Part shown: piece by piece, positions 1-7,908 of the stretch
Layout: each line of letters starts with the position of its first letter
Numbering within the stretch: the first letter of the stretch is position 1
Assembly: GCF_001546115.1 (NCBI RefSeq)
Contig: NZ_KQ955211.1
Coordinates: 218,435 to 282,434, forward strand
Length of the DNA stretch: 64,000 bases
From: Paracoccus aminovorans
GTDB lineage: Bacteria > Pseudomonadota > Alphaproteobacteria > Rhodobacterales > Rhodobacteraceae
Direction of reading: 5' to 3'
Notes under the pieces: generated by a model
The model's database searches: none
What the model saw: the letters and a program-made list of their open reading frames with translations, nothing else
What the model was told of the DNA's origin: nothing
Program-made: the position numbers and the translations under genes

Positions 1-747
1 GCCCTGCTGGATCACCGAACCGTCGCGCAGCAGCGCGATGCGGTCGCCGATGCGCAGCGCCTCATCGAGGTCGTGGGTGATGAAGACGATGGTCTTGCGG
101 ACCTCTTTCTGCAGGTCCAGCAGCACGGTCTGCATGTCATAGCGGATCAGCGGGTCCAGCGCCGAATAGGCCTCGTCCATCAACAGGATCGGCGCGTCAT
201 TGGCCAGCGCGCGCGCCAGGCCCACCCGCTGCTGCATGCCGCCCGACAGCTGTGCGGGATATTTCGCCTCGAAGCCCTTCAGCCCGACGCGCTCGATCCA
301 GCGCATCGAGACCTTGTTGCGGGCCGCGGAATCGAGGCCCTGCACCTCGAGCCCGTAGCCCACGTTGTCCAGCACGGTGCGATGCGGCAGCAACGCGAAT
401 TTCTGGAACACCATGGCGGTCTTGTGGCGGCGAAAGGCGCGCAGCTCGTCCGGGGCCATCTTCACCACGTCCTGGCCCTCGACCAGGATCTGGCCCGCGG
501 TGGGGTCGATCAGCCGGTTGATGTGGCGGATCAGCGTCGACTTGCCCGAGCCCGACAGCCCCATCACCACCTGGATGGCGCCTGCGGGGATGCTGATGTT
601 GATGTCGCGCAGGCCCAGCACATGGCGGTGCTTCTCGTTCAGCTCCTGCTTGGTCATGCCGCGGTTGACCGCGTCGATGAACGTGGCGCCGCGCGGGCCG
701 AAGATCTTGAACAGGTTCCGGATCTCGATGCCGATGGGATCAGACAT
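1..747 (-). CDS. choV: Glycine betaine/choline ABC transporter ATPase (partial)
   Basis: This is the ATP-hydrolysing subunit of a ProU/Cho-type importer for quaternary amines, acting on the cytoplasmic face with the permease encoded just upstream. The protein starts MSDPIGIEIRNLF. It carries a Walker A (GLSGSGKST), the ABC signature (LSGGMQQRVGLARAL) and a Walker B (ILLMDEAYSALDP), followed by the switch histidine in FITHD. The GMTKQE-like stretch near residue 30 is typical of the ProV/OpuAA branch. The ATG at 747 overlaps the end of the permease gene by 8 bases, so the two are translationally coupled. The gene runs off the left edge: about 249 codons are visible, and the C-terminal part (in ProV a CBS or regulatory region) is not seen. 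The substrate (glycine betaine, choline, proline betaine or DMSP) cannot be told from this subunit. Confidence 0.9.
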   Translation of the reverse strand, partial: MSDPIGIEIRNLFKIFGPRGATFIDAVNRGMTKQELNEKHRHVLGLRDINISIPAGAIQVVMGLSGSGKSTLIRHINRLIDPTAGQILVEGQDVVKMAPDELRAFRRHKTAMVFQKFALLPHRTVLDNVGYGLEVQGLDSAARNKVSMRWIERVGLKGFEAKYPAQLSGGMQQRVGLARALANDAPILLMDEAYSALDPLIRYDMQTVLLDLQKEVRKTIVFITHDLDEALRIGDRIALLRDGSVIQQG

Positions 748-1627
748 GGCTGCCTCCGCGATGCTTTTGCAGCCGGTGGCCCCAGGCCTGGCTGATGCGG
801 TCGAACAGGATGGCGATGCCGACGATGGCCAGGCCGTTGAACAGCCCGAGCGTGAAATACTGGTTCGAGATCGCCTTCAGCACCGGCTGGCCCAGGCCCT
901 GCACGCCGATCATCGAGGCGATGACGACCATGGCCAGCGCCATCATGATGGTCTGGTTGATGCCCGCCATGATGGTGGGCAGCGCCAGCGGCAGCTCGGC
1001 CTTGACCAGGCGCTGCCATTTCGAGGAACCGAAGGCGTCGGCGGCCTCCAGCACCTCGCCGTCGACCTGGCGGATGCCGAGATTGGTCAGGCGGATCATC
1101 GGCGGGATGGCATAGATCACCACCGCGATCAGCCCCGGCACCTTGCCGATGCCCAGAAGCATGACCACCGGGATCAGGTAGACGAAGCTGGGCATGGTCT
1201 GCATCACGTCCAGGATGGGGTTCACGAAGGCCTGCACCCGGTCCGAGCGCGACATCAGGATGCCGATCGGCAGCCCGACCGCGATGGCCAAGAGCGTCGA
1301 GGTCAGGATCATCGAGATGGTCTTCATCGTATCGGCCCACATGCCGAAGATGCCGATCAGGCACAGGGTCACGATGCTGGCGATGACGATCTTGAGGCTG
1401 CGGCTGGCGAACCAGGCGATGGCGGCGACCACGGCCAGGATGATCGGCCAGGGGGTGTTGGTCAGCAGGTTCTCGGACCAGATCAGGAACACGCGCAGCG
1501 GCTCGAAAAGGCCCTCGATGGCGTCGCCGTAGCTGCGGGTGAAAGAGCGGAAGCCATCGTCGATGACCTTCTTCAGATCACGGAGGAAACCGTCATCCAG
1601 CTGGGGAAACTCGTTGAACCAAGCCAT
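740..1627 (-). CDS. choW: Glycine betaine/choline ABC transporter permease
   Basis: This is the membrane subunit of the betaine importer (295 aa, ProW/OpuAB family). It has a short soluble N-terminus (MAWFNEFPQLDDGFL) typical of the family, then about six hydrophobic segments. The binding-protein-dependent permease motif lies in the second half (EAADAFGSSKWQRLVKAELP), the loop that contacts the ATPase. I chose the ATG at 1627 because GAAAGG lies just upstream and because an upstream in-frame extension reads as non-membrane, arginine-rich sequence. The gene lies between the binding-protein gene (67-base gap) and the ATPase gene (8-base overlap), which fits a single operon. Function is certain at the family level. 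The exact substrate is inferred only from the neighbouring betaine-type genes. Confidence 0.9.
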   Translation of the reverse strand: MAWFNEFPQLDDGFLRDLKKVIDDGFRSFTRSYGDAIEGLFEPLRVFLIWSENLLTNTPWPIILAVVAAIAWFASRSLKIVIASIVTLCLIGIFGMWADTMKTISMILTSTLLAIAVGLPIGILMSRSDRVQAFVNPILDVMQTMPSFVYLIPVVMLLGIGKVPGLIAVVIYAIPPMIRLTNLGIRQVDGEVLEAADAFGSSKWQRLVKAELPLALPTIMAGINQTIMMALAMVVIASMIGVQGLGQPVLKAISNQYFTLGLFNGLAIVGIAILFDRISQAWGHRLQKHRGGSHV

Positions 1628-1694
1628 GGCGACCTTTCGATGGGGGGCTAGGACGAAGAAGGCGCGGGACCGCCGGGGCGGCCCCGCGCGGGGC

Positions 1695-2693
1695 TCAAAG
1701 CGCCGCCTTGATCTTTTCGGCCGCTTCCGGGCTGACCCATTCGGTCCACATCTCGGGGTGGTCCTTGAGGAACTGGCGCGCGCCATCCTCGCCGGTGGCC
1801 TGGTTGTCGGTCATCCACGCCATCAGCTGGTTCACGGTGTCATTGGTCCAGCTGCGCTTCTTGAAATAGTCCAGCACGCCCGCGTCGGTCTTGTCGGCAA
1901 AGTCCTTCGAGACCAGGGTGAAGACGTTGTCGCGCGGGAAGGCGTTCGGCTTCGGGTCGGTGCATTCCGCGACCGAGGTGCAGCGCTTCCATTCCGCCAT
2001 GTCGTTCGGCACGCCGAAATCAACCGGCACCATGTCGTATTTGCCCAGCATCGAGGTCGGCGACCAGTAGAAGCCCAGCCACGGCGCCTTCTGCTCGTAG
2101 GCCCGGGCCATCGAGCCGTCGAGCCCGGCCGCCGAGCCGGTGTCGACCAGGGTGAAGCCCTTGCCCTCGACGTCGAAGGCCTTGGCGAGTTGTGTGGTGA
2201 TGATGGTGCCGCCCCAGCCCTGCGGGCCGTTGTAGATCGCGCCCTTCGACGGATCCTCGGGCGCCGGGAACAGCTCGGGGTGGGCGAGGATTTCCTCGAT
2301 CTTGTTCAGGTTCGGATGTTCGTCCAGCATGTAGCGCGGGATGTACCAGCCCTGCTGGCCGCCGTCCGACAGCGAGCGCGCCATCTCGACGATCTTGCCG
2401 TCCTTCAGCCCGCCGGCGACGACTTCGGGCACCAGGTCGACCCAGGCTTCCGGCACCACCTCGGGCTGACCCTTCTCGACCAGCGAGGTGATGGCCGGCA
2501 CGGTGTCGCTGGTGGTGATGTCGACGCTGCAACCATAGCCGTTGTTCAGGATGAACTGGTCGAGGTTGGCCAGCACCTCGGCGCTTTGCCAGTTCATGCT
2601 GGCGATGGTGAACGAGCCGCAATCGGCCTGCGCCATGGTCGAGAACCCTGCCGCCGGGATGGCGGCGGCGATGGCGAATGCAAGTTTTTTCAT
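1695..2693 (-). CDS. choX: Glycine betaine/choline ABC transporter substrate-binding protein
   Basis: This is a periplasmic binding protein (332 aa) of the OpuAC/ProX family. A Sec signal peptide is obvious (MKKLAFAIAAAIPAAGF, cleavage after AQA around residue 23). The mature part is rich in tryptophan and tyrosine (for example VVPEAWVDLVPEVV, GPQGWGGT, APWLGFYWSPTS), as expected for an aromatic cage that binds a trimethylammonium or sulfonium head group. Two cysteine pairs are present, and CTSVAECTDP may form a disulfide. It lies directly upstream of the permease in the same direction. It probably sets the specificity of the system. Glycine betaine, choline, proline betaine and DMSP remain open, and the nearby demethylase and DMSP-lyase-like cupin favour a betaine or DMSP. 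Confidence 0.9.
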   Translation of the reverse strand: MKKLAFAIAAAIPAAGFSTMAQADCGSFTIASMNWQSAEVLANLDQFILNNGYGCSVDITTSDTVPAITSLVEKGQPEVVPEAWVDLVPEVVAGGLKDGKIVEMARSLSDGGQQGWYIPRYMLDEHPNLNKIEEILAHPELFPAPEDPSKGAIYNGPQGWGGTIITTQLAKAFDVEGKGFTLVDTGSAAGLDGSMARAYEQKAPWLGFYWSPTSMLGKYDMVPVDFGVPNDMAEWKRCTSVAECTDPKPNAFPRDNVFTLVSKDFADKTDAGVLDYFKKRSWTNDTVNQLMAWMTDNQATGEDGARQFLKDHPEMWTEWVSPEAAEKIKAAL

Positions 2694-2771
2694 TGTTTTT
2701 TCTCCCTGTGGCGGCTTGGCTGAGGGTCCCCGCGACGCTGCCGCCTGGCGCGCCGGGCTCTGGCTATGGGG

Positions 2772-3560
2772 CTAGGTCGGAGCGGGTGCGACCAGGCGGC
2801 GGGCCTTTTCCATGGCGGCTTCAAGCGCGCGCGCGACCGCCTGCGGGAAGCCGGCGGCCTCGGCGGCCTCGATCCCGGCGGCGGTGGTGCCGCGATAGTC
2901 GCGATAGGCCGCGACCAGTTCGACTGCGCGCTGCGGCCGGCCCGCCAGCATGGCGGCGCCGCCGCAGACCGCGGCCTCGACCGCGCGCCAGGCGACGGTT
3001 TCCGGCACGCCATGGCCGGTCATGAAATCCGCCATGGCCATGGCCATCAGCGCCGGATAGGCGGCGCCCGAGCCGGGCAGGGCGGTCATCAGGTCGATCT
3101 GCGCCTCGGCCGGCAGTTCGTCGGTGGTGCCGATGGCGCCCAGGATGCGGCGCACGGCCTCGCGATCCTCGGGAGTGACGCCCGGCGCGGCCCAGAAGGG
3201 CGAATAGGAATTGCCGCTTTCGGCGGCGGCATTCGGCATGGCGCGCACGATCCGCCCGCCCGAGGCCGCCAGCAGATCGGCGCCGACCCCGGCCATGAAG
3301 GACAGGACCAGCTTGCCCGGCGCCTGCAGCGCCAGGCCGTGCCAGTCCTCGGGGCGGACGGAAACCACGATGACATCCGCCAGCGCCACCAGTTCGGCGA
3401 CATCGGCGGCCCAATGCGGGCGGTGGCCGTGATAGTCGGCGCGCGGACCGCTGCGATTGAGCAGCACCAGCGCCTCGGCCGGGACCACCCGGCCGGACAG
3501 CAGGTGCTGCCCAAGGGCCGATCCCAGCCATCCCGTCGCGCCGATGATCCCCACACGCAT
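2772..3560 (-). CDS. Pyrroline-5-carboxylate reductase-like NAD(P)-dependent protein
   Basis: A 262-aa protein of the ProC superfamily. It opens with a dinucleotide-binding glycine motif (MRVGIIGATGWLGSALG; the usual GxGxxG is modified to GATGWLG). The typical VSVRPED and LSFMAGV strands follow, then the conserved region RAMPNAAAESGNSYSPF (compare RxMPN of ProC) and the dimerisation-domain helix ALPGSGAAY. ProC makes proline from pyrroline-5-carboxylate. This copy stands 78 bases ahead of a betaine-binding protein gene in the same direction, so I infer a catabolic or salvage role in the betaine locus rather than housekeeping proline synthesis. The start at 3560 is chosen because the Rossmann motif begins there; an upstream in-frame ATG would add 12 polar residues. 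The true substrate is unknown. Confidence 0.75.
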   Translation of the reverse strand: MRVGIIGATGWLGSALGQHLLSGRVVPAEALVLLNRSGPRADYHGHRPHWAADVAELVALADVIVVSVRPEDWHGLALQAPGKLVLSFMAGVGADLLAASGGRIVRAMPNAAAESGNSYSPFWAAPGVTPEDREAVRRILGAIGTTDELPAEAQIDLMTALPGSGAAYPALMAMAMADFMTGHGVPETVAWRAVEAAVCGGAAMLAGRPQRAVELVAAYRDYRGTTAAGIEAAEAAGFPQAVARALEAAMEKARRLVAPAPT

Positions 3561-3757
3561 GTCGTCGATTCCCCGATCTCTGCCAGCTTGCCCCACTTGG
3601 CTAACAGATTCGCGCCATATCTGGCAAGAAAATGTTCACGATTGTCTTGTCAGGGTTCATCAAAGACCCTTCCATGGTCATGCAAGAACGGAATCGTGAC
3701 GATCCTGCACATATCCCGCCAGATTGCGTTTTCGGAACGATCCTAAGGCAAGGATGC

Positions 3758-3810
3758 CGCAAAATTACCCCCAATAGGGATGATTTGCGACCCTTTCTTG
3801 TAATTTTGCG
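3758..3810. promoter_or_regulatory. Large AT-rich inverted repeat between tetR and the reductase gene
   Basis: Two perfect 11-base arms, CGCAAAATTAC (3758-3768) and GTAATTTTGCG (3800-3810), are separated by 31 bases. The stretch 3561-3835 between the TetR gene and the reductase gene is unusually AT-rich for this replicon. The repeat could be a two-part operator or part of a terminator after tetR. I see no T-run that would settle it. Confidence 0.5.
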
Positions 3811-3835
3811 CCATGCGCGGCGCCCGGGCCGGCCG

Positions 3836-4459
3836 TCAGGGGCGGAAGCGGGCGGTGAAACGGGCCATTTCGCGCGGCTCGGGCAACTCGTCGGCATAGA
3901 TCTTGACATAGGTGGGGATGCGGGCCAGCCGGGTCTCGATGTCCTCGTCCGCCTGCATCGAGATATAGCCGATCTGCACCAGATAGATGGTGCGGGCGCG
4001 GATATCGGCCTCGTCCGGAGCGATGCCCCATTTCGCCAGCATCTGCGTCAGCGCCGCGAGCCGGGCCAAGTCGGCGGCCTTGATCCGCGCCGCCACGTTC
4101 TCGTCCTGCAGCGACCAGCTGCGCACCGCGAATTCCAGCCGCGAATCGAAGACGCCCGGCGCCAGGAAGCAGGTCAGGACGTTCAGCATCGCCTCGGCCC
4201 GGGTCTCGGCATATTGCGTGGTCGAATCGATCAGCGGCCGGGTGGTGCGCAGCTCCCAGCCGTCGAGCAGGGCGGACAGCAGCGCCTCGCGATCCTCGAA
4301 GAACCAGTAGAAGCTGGTGCGCGACAGGTTCAGCCGCTTGGCCAGGGGCAGGATCTTGACCGCGTCGATGCCGCTTTCGATCAGCGCCTGATAGCCGGCT
4401 TCCAGCCAACCCTCGCGCGACCCTCGCCAGCCCGTTTCGGATGCGTTCGCCTGATCCAT
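3836..4459 (-). CDS. TetR family transcriptional regulator
   Basis: A 207-aa one-component regulator. The N-terminal helix-turn-helix is clear at residues about 18-62 (GYQALIESGIDAVKILPLAKRL, then NLSRTSFYWFFEDREALL, the TetR recognition helix and YxxFxxKxxLL-like region). The C-terminal domain is variable and probably binds a ligand. It is divergent from the flavin oxidoreductase gene (147-base gap with a dyad), and it points toward the reductase/transporter operon, 275 bases away. The obvious guess is that it represses the oxidoreductase-cupin operon and perhaps the transporter operon, with a betaine, DMSP or degradation product as inducer. Neither ligand nor targets can be read from the sequence. 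Confidence 0.88.
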   Translation of the reverse strand: MDQANASETGWRGSREGWLEAGYQALIESGIDAVKILPLAKRLNLSRTSFYWFFEDREALLSALLDGWELRTTRPLIDSTTQYAETRAEAMLNVLTCFLAPGVFDSRLEFAVRSWSLQDENVAARIKAADLARLAALTQMLAKWGIAPDEADIRARTIYLVQIGYISMQADEDIETRLARIPTYVKIYADELPEPREMARFTARFRP

Positions 4460-4521
4460 GACACTGCTTAGGACGCGCGCGACAACCGAGCAAGATAAAT
4501 GTGCAATTTGCGGCGCTTTCG

Positions 4522-4556
4522 GTTCACCGATGATTTTTTAATTGACACAAGTGAAC
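4522..4556 (+). promoter_or_regulatory. Putative promoter/operator of the oxidoreductase operon
   Basis: The divergent gap between tetR and the oxidoreductase holds a TTGACA hexamer (4542-4547) inside an inverted repeat GTTCAC (4522-4527) / GTGAAC (4551-4556). A matching -10 around 4565 is poor. The position suits a TetR-type operator covering a -35 element, but this is pattern reading only. Confidence 0.4.
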
Positions 4557-4606
4557 ATTTTCGGATTTTCTCGGAACAGCACACTCCACCCAGAGCAGGC
4601 AGAGCC

Positions 4607-6643
4607 ATGTCGAACGATCCCCTTCTGCAGCCGTTCCAGCTGAAGCACCTGACGCTGCGCAACCGCATCATGATCACCAGCCACGAGCCGGCCTATCCCG
4701 AGGACGGCATGCCCAAGGATCGCTATCGCGCCTATCACGTCGAGCGCGCCAAGGCCGGCGTGGCGCTGACCATGACGGCGGGCTCGGCCTCGGTCTCGCG
4801 CGACAGCCCGCCGGTGTTCAACAACATTCTGGCCTGGAAGGACGAGGTGGTCGGCTGGATGAAGCAACTGACCGACGAATGCCACGACCACGGCTGCGCG
4901 GTCATGATCCAGCTGACTCACCTGGGCCGGCGCACGCGCTGGGACAAGGCGGACTGGTTGCCCGTCGTCTCGCCCAGTCACGAACGCGAGGCCGCGCACC
5001 GTTCGTTCCCGAAGAAGATGGAGGACTGGGACATCGCCCGCATCATCGGCGATTATGTCGATGCGGCCGAGCGGATGAAGGCCGCGGGCCTGGACGGGCT
5101 GGAATTGCAGGCCTATGGTCACCTGATGGACCAGTTCTGGTCGCCGCTGACCAATGACCTCGACGGCCCCTATGGCGGCTGCCTGGACAACCGGCTGCGC
5201 CTCACCTTCGACATCCTGAAGGGCATCCGCGAGCGCTGTGGCGAGGATTTCCTGCTGGGCGTGCGCTATACCGGCGACGAATGCCTGCCCGGCGGCTTCG
5301 ACGCGCAGGACGGCATCGCCATCTCGCAAAAGCTCAAGGACAGCGGGCTGGTCGATTTCCTGAACGTGGTGCGCGGCCATATCGACACCGACGCCGGGCT
5401 GACCGACGTGATCCCGGTGCAGGGCATGCGCAACGCGCCGCACCTGGAATTCGCCGGCCAGATCCGCAAGGCCACGAATTTCCCGACCTTCCACGCCGCC
5501 AAGATCCCCGACGTGCCGACGGCGCGCCACGCCATCGCCGCCGGGCTGGTCGACATGGTCGGCATGACCCGCGCCCACATGGCCGACCCGCATCTGGTGC
5601 GCAAGGTCGTCGAGGGCCGCGAGGACGACATCCGCCCCTGCGTCGGCGCGAACTATTGCCTCGACCGCATCTATCAGGGCGGGCTGGCCTTCTGCCTGCA
5701 CAACGCGGCGACGGGCCGCGAGGAGACCATGCCGCAGACCATCCCGCCGGCCGCGGTGAAGAAGCGCATCACCATCGTCGGCGCCGGTCCGGGGGGCATG
5801 GAGGCCGCCCGCGTCGCCGCCGAGCGCGGCCACACGGTCACCGTCTTCGAGGCCGCCGACCAACCCGGCGGCCAGATCCGCCTGACCGCGCTGCAAGAGC
5901 GCCGGCGCGAGATGATCTCGATCATCGCCTGGCGCCAGGCCATGTGCGAAAAGCACGGCGTCACCTTCAACTTCAACACCTTCGCCGAAGCGGATGACGT
6001 GCTCGCGACCCGACCGGACGAGGTCATCGTCGCCACCGGCGGACTGCCGCATACCGAGGTTTTGCAGGCTGGCAACGAGCTGGTCTGCTCGGCTTGGGAC
6101 ATCCTGTCGGGCGACGTGAAGCCGGGCTCGAGCGTGCTCGTTTATGACGACGCCGGCGACCATGCCGCGCTGCAGGCCGCCGACCTGATCGCCGCGACCG
6201 GGGCGAAGGTCGAGATCGTCACCCCCGACCGCAGCTTCTCGCCCGAGGTCATGGCGATGAACCTGGTGCCCTATATGCGCAGCCTGCAAAAGCGCGACAC
6301 CACCTTCACCGTCACCTGGCGGCTGCAATCGGTCGCGCGCGAGGGCAATCGGCTGCGCGCCACGCTGGGCAGCGATTACGGCGGCGTCACCCGCGACCGG
6401 CTGGTCGACCAGGTGGTGGTGAACCACGGCACCCGGCCGCTGGACGAGCTGTATTTCGACCTCAAGCCGCAATCCTCGAACCTGGGCGAGGTGGATTACG
6501 AGGCGCTGACCACCGGCGGCTTGCAGGATGTCCGCAAGAACCCCCAGGGCAAGTTCCGGCTGTTCCGCATCGGCGACGCGGTGGCGGCGCGCAATACCCA
6601 TGCCGCCATCTACGACGCCTTGCGGCTGGTCAAGGATCTGTAA
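4607..6643 (+). CDS. NADH:flavin oxidoreductase, betaine-demethylase type (DgcA/StcD-like)
   Basis: A 678-aa two-module flavoprotein related to trimethylamine dehydrogenase, dienoyl-CoA reductase and the demethylases DgcA and StcD. Residues about 5-340 form the old-yellow-enzyme TIM barrel (FMN), with PFQLKHLTLRNRI at the start and DMVGMTRAHMADP near its end. The Fe-S segment follows at Cys345. Residues about 385-670 hold a dinucleotide-binding half (ITIVGAGPGGMEAARVAAERG; later IVATGGLPH). The Fe-S motif is CVGANYC followed 12 residues later by another Cys: three cysteines, with alanine where trimethylamine dehydrogenase has its second cysteine. The ATG at 4607 begins the conserved barrel; the upstream in-frame extension is AT-rich promoter DNA. 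It is followed 27 bases later by the DMSP-lyase-like cupin. A role in demethylating a betaine (for example dimethylglycine or stachydrine) is inferred from family and context. Confidence 0.8.
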   Translation: MSNDPLLQPFQLKHLTLRNRIMITSHEPAYPEDGMPKDRYRAYHVERAKAGVALTMTAGSASVSRDSPPVFNNILAWKDEVVGWMKQLTDECHDHGCAVMIQLTHLGRRTRWDKADWLPVVSPSHEREAAHRSFPKKMEDWDIARIIGDYVDAAERMKAAGLDGLELQAYGHLMDQFWSPLTNDLDGPYGGCLDNRLRLTFDILKGIRERCGEDFLLGVRYTGDECLPGGFDAQDGIAISQKLKDSGLVDFLNVVRGHIDTDAGLTDVIPVQGMRNAPHLEFAGQIRKATNFPTFHAAKIPDVPTARHAIAAGLVDMVGMTRAHMADPHLVRKVVEGREDDIRPCVGANYCLDRIYQGGLAFCLHNAATGREETMPQTIPPAAVKKRITIVGAGPGGMEAARVAAERGHTVTVFEAADQPGGQIRLTALQERRREMISIIAWRQAMCEKHGVTFNFNTFAEADDVLATRPDEVIVATGGLPHTEVLQAGNELVCSAWDILSGDVKPGSSVLVYDDAGDHAALQAADLIAATGAKVEIVTPDRSFSPEVMAMNLVPYMRSLQKRDTTFTVTWRLQSVAREGNRLRATLGSDYGGVTRDRLVDQVVVNHGTRPLDELYFDLKPQSSNLGEVDYEALTTGGLQDVRKNPQGKFRLFRIGDAVAARNTHAAIYDALRLVKDL

Positions 6644-6670
6644 TCGAACGGGAAACGGAAAGGGCACGGA

Positions 6671-7297
6671 ATGGAACGACCGCAGGAATTGCAGGATTTC
6701 CTGGACATCGCCTTGCCCGCCATGCAGGCTCGGGCAGTCGGTGCGCAATCGCGGGCCTCGCTGGCCTGGATCGCCAAGGCCGCGGCCACGCCTGCCGCGC
6801 CCGGCGCGGCGCCGGCCAGCCAGCCGGTGGTCGAGCGGGTGCTGGAGCCTGCGCTGGACCGCCCGGTCGAACAGGCCGATCTTGCGGCGCTGCTGGCGGC
6901 GTTGCGGGCCCTGGCGCCGCGGCTCTGCTGGCGCCGGCGCAGCGGCGATGCCACCGCCGGGCCCGGCTTCGAGGACGGCCATGCCAATGCCATGCTGCTG
7001 GGGCCGGGCGGGATCGAGGACCGCCGCGACCTGTGGATCGGGCTCAGCCTGCTGGCGCCGGGCATCCGCTATCCCGACCACCAGCACGCGCCCGAGGAAA
7101 CCTATCTCGTGCTCTCGCCCGGCGATTTCTGGCAGGAAGACGGCGACTGGTTCCAGCCCGGCGTCGGCGGCAGCTTCTACAATCCGCCGAACATCCAGCA
7201 CGCCATGAAGGCCGGGGACGAGCCGCTGCTGGCGCTTTGGGCGTTGCGGCCGGAACGCGAGGCGGCCTCGCACAAGCCGCGGCTTGCAGCGCCCTGA
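6671..7297 (+). CDS. DMSP-lyase-family cupin (DddQ-like)
   Basis: A 208-aa single-domain cupin of the dimethylsulfoniopropionate lyase family. The cupin motif 1 reads G131, five residues, His137, one, His139, three, Glu143, then Tyr145 and Gly151. Motif 2 contributes His177 in the NPPNIQH segment. These are the expected metal ligands and the catalytic tyrosine region of DddQ/DddK-type enzymes, and DddQ cleaves DMSP to dimethyl sulfide and acrylate. The N-terminal 80 residues are helical and alanine-rich, as in DddQ. It sits 27 bases behind the demethylase-like oxidoreductase and so is probably co-transcribed. Many relatives in Rhodobacteraceae are only loosely similar to proven lyases, so it may act on another betaine-type compound. 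No acrylate-handling genes are visible nearby. Confidence 0.7.
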   Translation: MERPQELQDFLDIALPAMQARAVGAQSRASLAWIAKAAATPAAPGAAPASQPVVERVLEPALDRPVEQADLAALLAALRALAPRLCWRRRSGDATAGPGFEDGHANAMLLGPGGIEDRRDLWIGLSLLAPGIRYPDHQHAPEETYLVLSPGDFWQEDGDWFQPGVGGSFYNPPNIQHAMKAGDEPLLALWALRPEREAASHKPRLAAP

Positions 7298-7303
7298 ACC
7301 GCG

Positions 7304-7323
7304 GCCGGTCGCGCGCGACCGGC
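7304..7323 (+). terminator. Hairpin after the cupin gene
   Basis: A perfect 20-base palindrome (GCCGGTCGCG followed by its complement) begins 7 bases after the cupin stop codon. It has no T-run, so it may act as a Rho-dependent or RNA-stability stem rather than an intrinsic terminator. Confidence 0.5.
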
Positions 7324-7548
7324 TCGGCAGTCTTGAAGGTGGCGGTCAGGTTCAGCGCCGCCGGCCCTGCGCATCGAGCGACAGTCGGGCCCCCGCGTTC
7401 GACCTGCTGGTCGATGACGGCATGGGCGCTGTAGCTCGGGCAGCCTTGCCATCACCGCTTGGGCGTCGGTGACGGTCGGGCCCTTGAGCGCCACGGGTTT
7501 GCCGGCCGCAATGTGCGAGGGTTCTTGGTCCGGCTCGGCTTGCGCGCG
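7324..7548. other. Intergenic stretch without a recognisable gene
   Basis: These 225 bases lie between two convergent operons. The minus strand has coding-like patches in more than one frame, but I cannot assign them to a family. They may be a remnant of a lost gene. Confidence 0.3.
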
Positions 7549-7640
7549 GGGCCCGGGGGGCTTTGCCCCCCGCGTTTCGTGCACCCCTCGACGGGGTGCG
7601 CGAAACGCTCCCCCCAGGATATTTCGGCAAGAAAGAAGCC
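7549..7640 (+). repeat. Dispersed intergenic hairpin repeat, copy 1
   Basis: A GGGGGGC-TTT-GCCCCCC stem (7555-7571) is followed by a second long stem. Its left arm is GCGTTTCG/T/GCACCCC (7572-7587), its loop is 5 bases, and its right arm ends CGAAACGC at 7608. A tail with ATATTTCGGCAAGAAAGAAG comes next. The same tail type recurs near 18450 and 23020. The element lies just beyond the minE stop and can terminate transcription from either side. Confidence 0.55.
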
Positions 7641-7646
7641 GGCCGG

Positions 7647-7907
7647 TCAGGACGCCTTGCGGGTGCCGGGCATCTCGATGTTGATTTCCAGGCTCGACAG
7701 GTCGTCGCTGCGTTCCAGCTTGATGTCGACCGCATCGCCGTCGACATCCATGTGGCGGCGCACCGCCTCGAGGATGTCGCGCTGCAGAAGCGGCAGGAAG
7801 TCGGGGCCGGAATTGCTGGTGCGTTCATGCGCAAGCAGGATCTGCAACCGCTCCTTGGCGGTCTGCGCCGAACTGGGCTTGCGCGGGCGGAGTGAGAAAC
7901 CGAACAT
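7647..7907 (-). CDS. minE: Cell division topological specificity factor MinE
   Basis: An 86-aa protein that displaces MinC and stimulates MinD ATPase at midcell. The N-terminal membrane-targeting/anti-MinCD part (MFGFSLRPRKPSSAQTAKER, then LQILLAHER) and the C-terminal topological-specificity domain (LPLLQRDILEAVRRHMDVD, IKLERSDDLSSLEINIEMP) are both intact. Length matches the family. It is the last gene of minCDE, and only one base separates it from the minD stop, so coupling is likely. Confidence 0.95.
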   Translation of the reverse strand: MFGFSLRPRKPSSAQTAKERLQILLAHERTSNSGPDFLPLLQRDILEAVRRHMDVDGDAVDIKLERSDDLSSLEINIEMPGTRKAS

Positions 7908-7908
7908 C

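Noticed and set aside
4538..7273. 911-codon open frame on the minus strand
   Set aside because: It is opposite the flavin oxidoreductase and cupin genes, both of which have clear motifs.
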